From Desulfosporosinus lacus DSM 15449 (GTDB lineage Bacteria; Bacillota; Desulfitobacteriia; Desulfitobacteriales; Desulfitobacteriaceae): a stretch of DNA of 64,000 bases. The notes under the pieces are model-generated. The model saw only the letters and a list, made by a program, of their open reading frames with translations, was not told where the DNA came from and did not search any database. Below, piece after piece: positions 62,933 to 64,000 of the stretch (position 1 is its first letter; every line of letters begins with the position of its first letter). The translations under genes and the position numbers were made by a program. The stretch lies in the NCBI RefSeq assembly GCF_900129935.1, contig NZ_FQXJ01000006.1:275053-339052 (forward strand). The letters are read 5' to 3'.

Positions 62933-63520
62933 TTATTTTTTAGTCCCAAATCGATGTTCTGTTCCATTCAGAACACGTTGAATATTAGCCCGATGAAGAA
63001 CTAGTACTGCCAAGACAGCGACCACCGCAAAAACCCGATATTCAAACGGTTCCGGAAAAACAAAGACCATGATAAGAACCGTGAGAGCACCCGTAACCGA
63101 ACCCATAGAAACATAACGTGTCAACCATACTACCAGTATAAACACGGAGATTGCTATTAATGTGACTTTCCACATCAAAATGGTAATGATTCCGAACCCG
63201 GCTGCCACGCCTTTCCCACTGGGCCGAAAACCAAAAAAGGGATTCCAGCTATGACTTGCCATTGCTAATAACCCGCCGATAATACCTCCCCAGGGCCCAA
63301 AAGCCCATAGACCGAGGTAGGCAGACAATGCCCCTTTCATGAAATCCCCTAAGAGCACCATGATTCCCAGTTTCACTCCTAAAAGGCGAAAGGCATTTGT
63401 TGTGCCGATATTTCCGCTACCATGCTGACGTACGTCAATCCCTTTAAACAAGCCCGCTAAATAGGCAAAAGGAATGGCACCCAAGCAATACGCCAAGATA
63501 AAAATAAGGTAACGTGACAT
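62933..63520 (-). CDS. plsY: Acyl-phosphate glycerol-3-phosphate acyltransferase
   Basis: A 195-residue membrane protein with the PlsY motifs [18 protein letters not shown] and [10 protein letters not shown] (here [10 protein letters not shown]). It acylates glycerol 3-phosphate using acyl phosphate, the first step of phospholipid synthesis. Three bp from the end of der. Confidence 0.97.
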   Translation of the reverse strand: MSRYLIFILAYCLGAIPFAYLAGLFKGIDVRQHGSGNIGTTNAFRLLGVKLGIMVLLGDFMKGALSAYLGLWAFGPWGGIIGGLLAMASHSWNPFFGFRPSGKGVAAGFGIITILMWKVTLIAISVFILVVWLTRYVSMGSVTGALTVLIMVFVFPEPFEYRVFAVVAVLAVLVLHRANIQRVLNGTEHRFGTKK

Positions 63521-63523
63521 GAC

Positions 63524-64000
63524 CTACTCCTTCTCTTCATCTTTTTGTCGAATTACAATTCGGATCGGAGTACCCTCAAATCCAAAGTGCTTTCGCATCT
63601 GATTCTCCAAATATCGTTTATAGGAAAAGTGCATAAGTTCCGGATCATTAACAAAGAAAACAAAGGTCGGCGGCTTAACTCCCACTTGAGTCAGGTACCT
63701 CACCTTTAAGCGTCGTCCCTTATCTGACGGAGGGGGATTAGAATGAATCCATTCTCTCAGTAAGGTGTTCAAAGTCGCAGTAGTCACACGAGTAGAATTT
63801 TGCTCGACCACGAAATCCACAAGCTCCAGAATTTTATTAACCCGTTGTCCGGTTTTAGCAGAGATAAACATGGTTGGCGCATATTGCATAAACCCTAATT
63901 CTTCGCGTATCGTCTTTTCAAATTTGTTGATCGTCTTTTCATCCTTTTCAACGAGGTCCCATTTGTTGACGACCAGAATAATGGCTTTACCCGCCTCATC
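63524..64000 (-). CDS. der: GTPase Der (EngA), C-terminal part
   Basis: The frame is open from the window edge to the stop at 63524, 158 residues. It begins inside the second GTPase domain: AIILVVNKWDLVEKD holds the G4 NKWD motif and MFISAKTGQRV the G5 motif, followed by the KH-like C-terminal domain (GFEGTPIRIVIRQKD). Der acts in 50S ribosome assembly. The N-terminal part lies outside the window. Confidence 0.96.
   Translation of the reverse strand, partial: DEAGKAIILVVNKWDLVEKDEKTINKFEKTIREELGFMQYAPTMFISAKTGQRVNKILELVDFVVEQNSTRVTTATLNTLLREWIHSNPPPSDKGRRLKVRYLTQVGVKPPTFVFFVNDPELMHFSYKRYLENQMRKHFGFEGTPIRIVIRQKDEEKE

Overview
The window reads as a chromosomal segment of an anaerobic, spore-forming Firmicute of the Desulfosporosinus/Desulfitobacterium type (Peptococcaceae). 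The grounds are spoIVA in a der-plsY-gpsA-spoIVA block, strong Shine-Dalgarno sites with frequent GTG/TTG starts, many CoA-ester oxidation genes under sigma-54 regulators, TRAP-TAXI uptake, a Na+-pumping decarboxylase and Fe-S proteins. The genus is an inference; no rRNA is present. Most genes lie on the minus strand.

Layout. 1-0.4 kb: 5' part of a HyfB/NuoL-like proton-pumping subunit. 0.6-7.4 kb: a Ter stress locus with three TerD proteins and a biosynthetic module (HAD phosphatase, two phosphoribosyltransferase-like proteins, a citrate-lyase-like C-C lyase). 7.7-9.5 kb: DsrE protein, EamA exporter, a frameshifted small gene. 9.5-19.4 kb: a beta-oxidation island (CoA-transferase, aromatic-acid-type MFS carrier, sigma-54 activator, thiolase, crotonase, hydroxyacyl-CoA dehydrogenase, acyl-CoA dehydrogenase). 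20-27.8 kb: mixed accessory genes with much decay (DUF3102, GGDEF, MFS and LysR remnants). 28-30 kb: an ArsR plus DUF5714/DUF2284 operon with three in-frame UGA codons, each followed by a SECIS-like hairpin; this is the most interesting locus. 30.2-36.4 kb: tRNA-Pro, ACT protein, NDP-forming acyl-CoA synthetase and a TRAP-TAXI transporter. 37.4-46 kb: a complete glutaryl-CoA to acetyl-CoA route (acyl-CoA dehydrogenase of glutaryl-CoA type, Na+-translocating glutaconyl-CoA decarboxylase, crotonase, dehydrogenase, thiolase), with a decayed CoA-transferase beside it. 46.4-57.6 kb: biotin supply and attachment (two biotin ligases, BioY-EcfA-EcfT with a BirA operator), two more sigma-54-type regulators, a thioesterase, a flavodoxin-ferredoxin protein and a crotonase. 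58-64 kb: ArsB/NhaD carrier, then spoIVA, gpsA, plsY, der.

How it fits together. Good -24/-12 promoters precede the acyl-CoA dehydrogenase operon at 19.4 kb, the glutaryl-CoA operon at 46 kb and the glutaconyl-CoA decarboxylase genes at 41.3 kb, matching the sigma-54 activators encoded alongside. Biotin uptake and ligation supply the biotin carrier of the decarboxylase. Products and promoters are assigned from motifs and family knowledge only; no database search was run.
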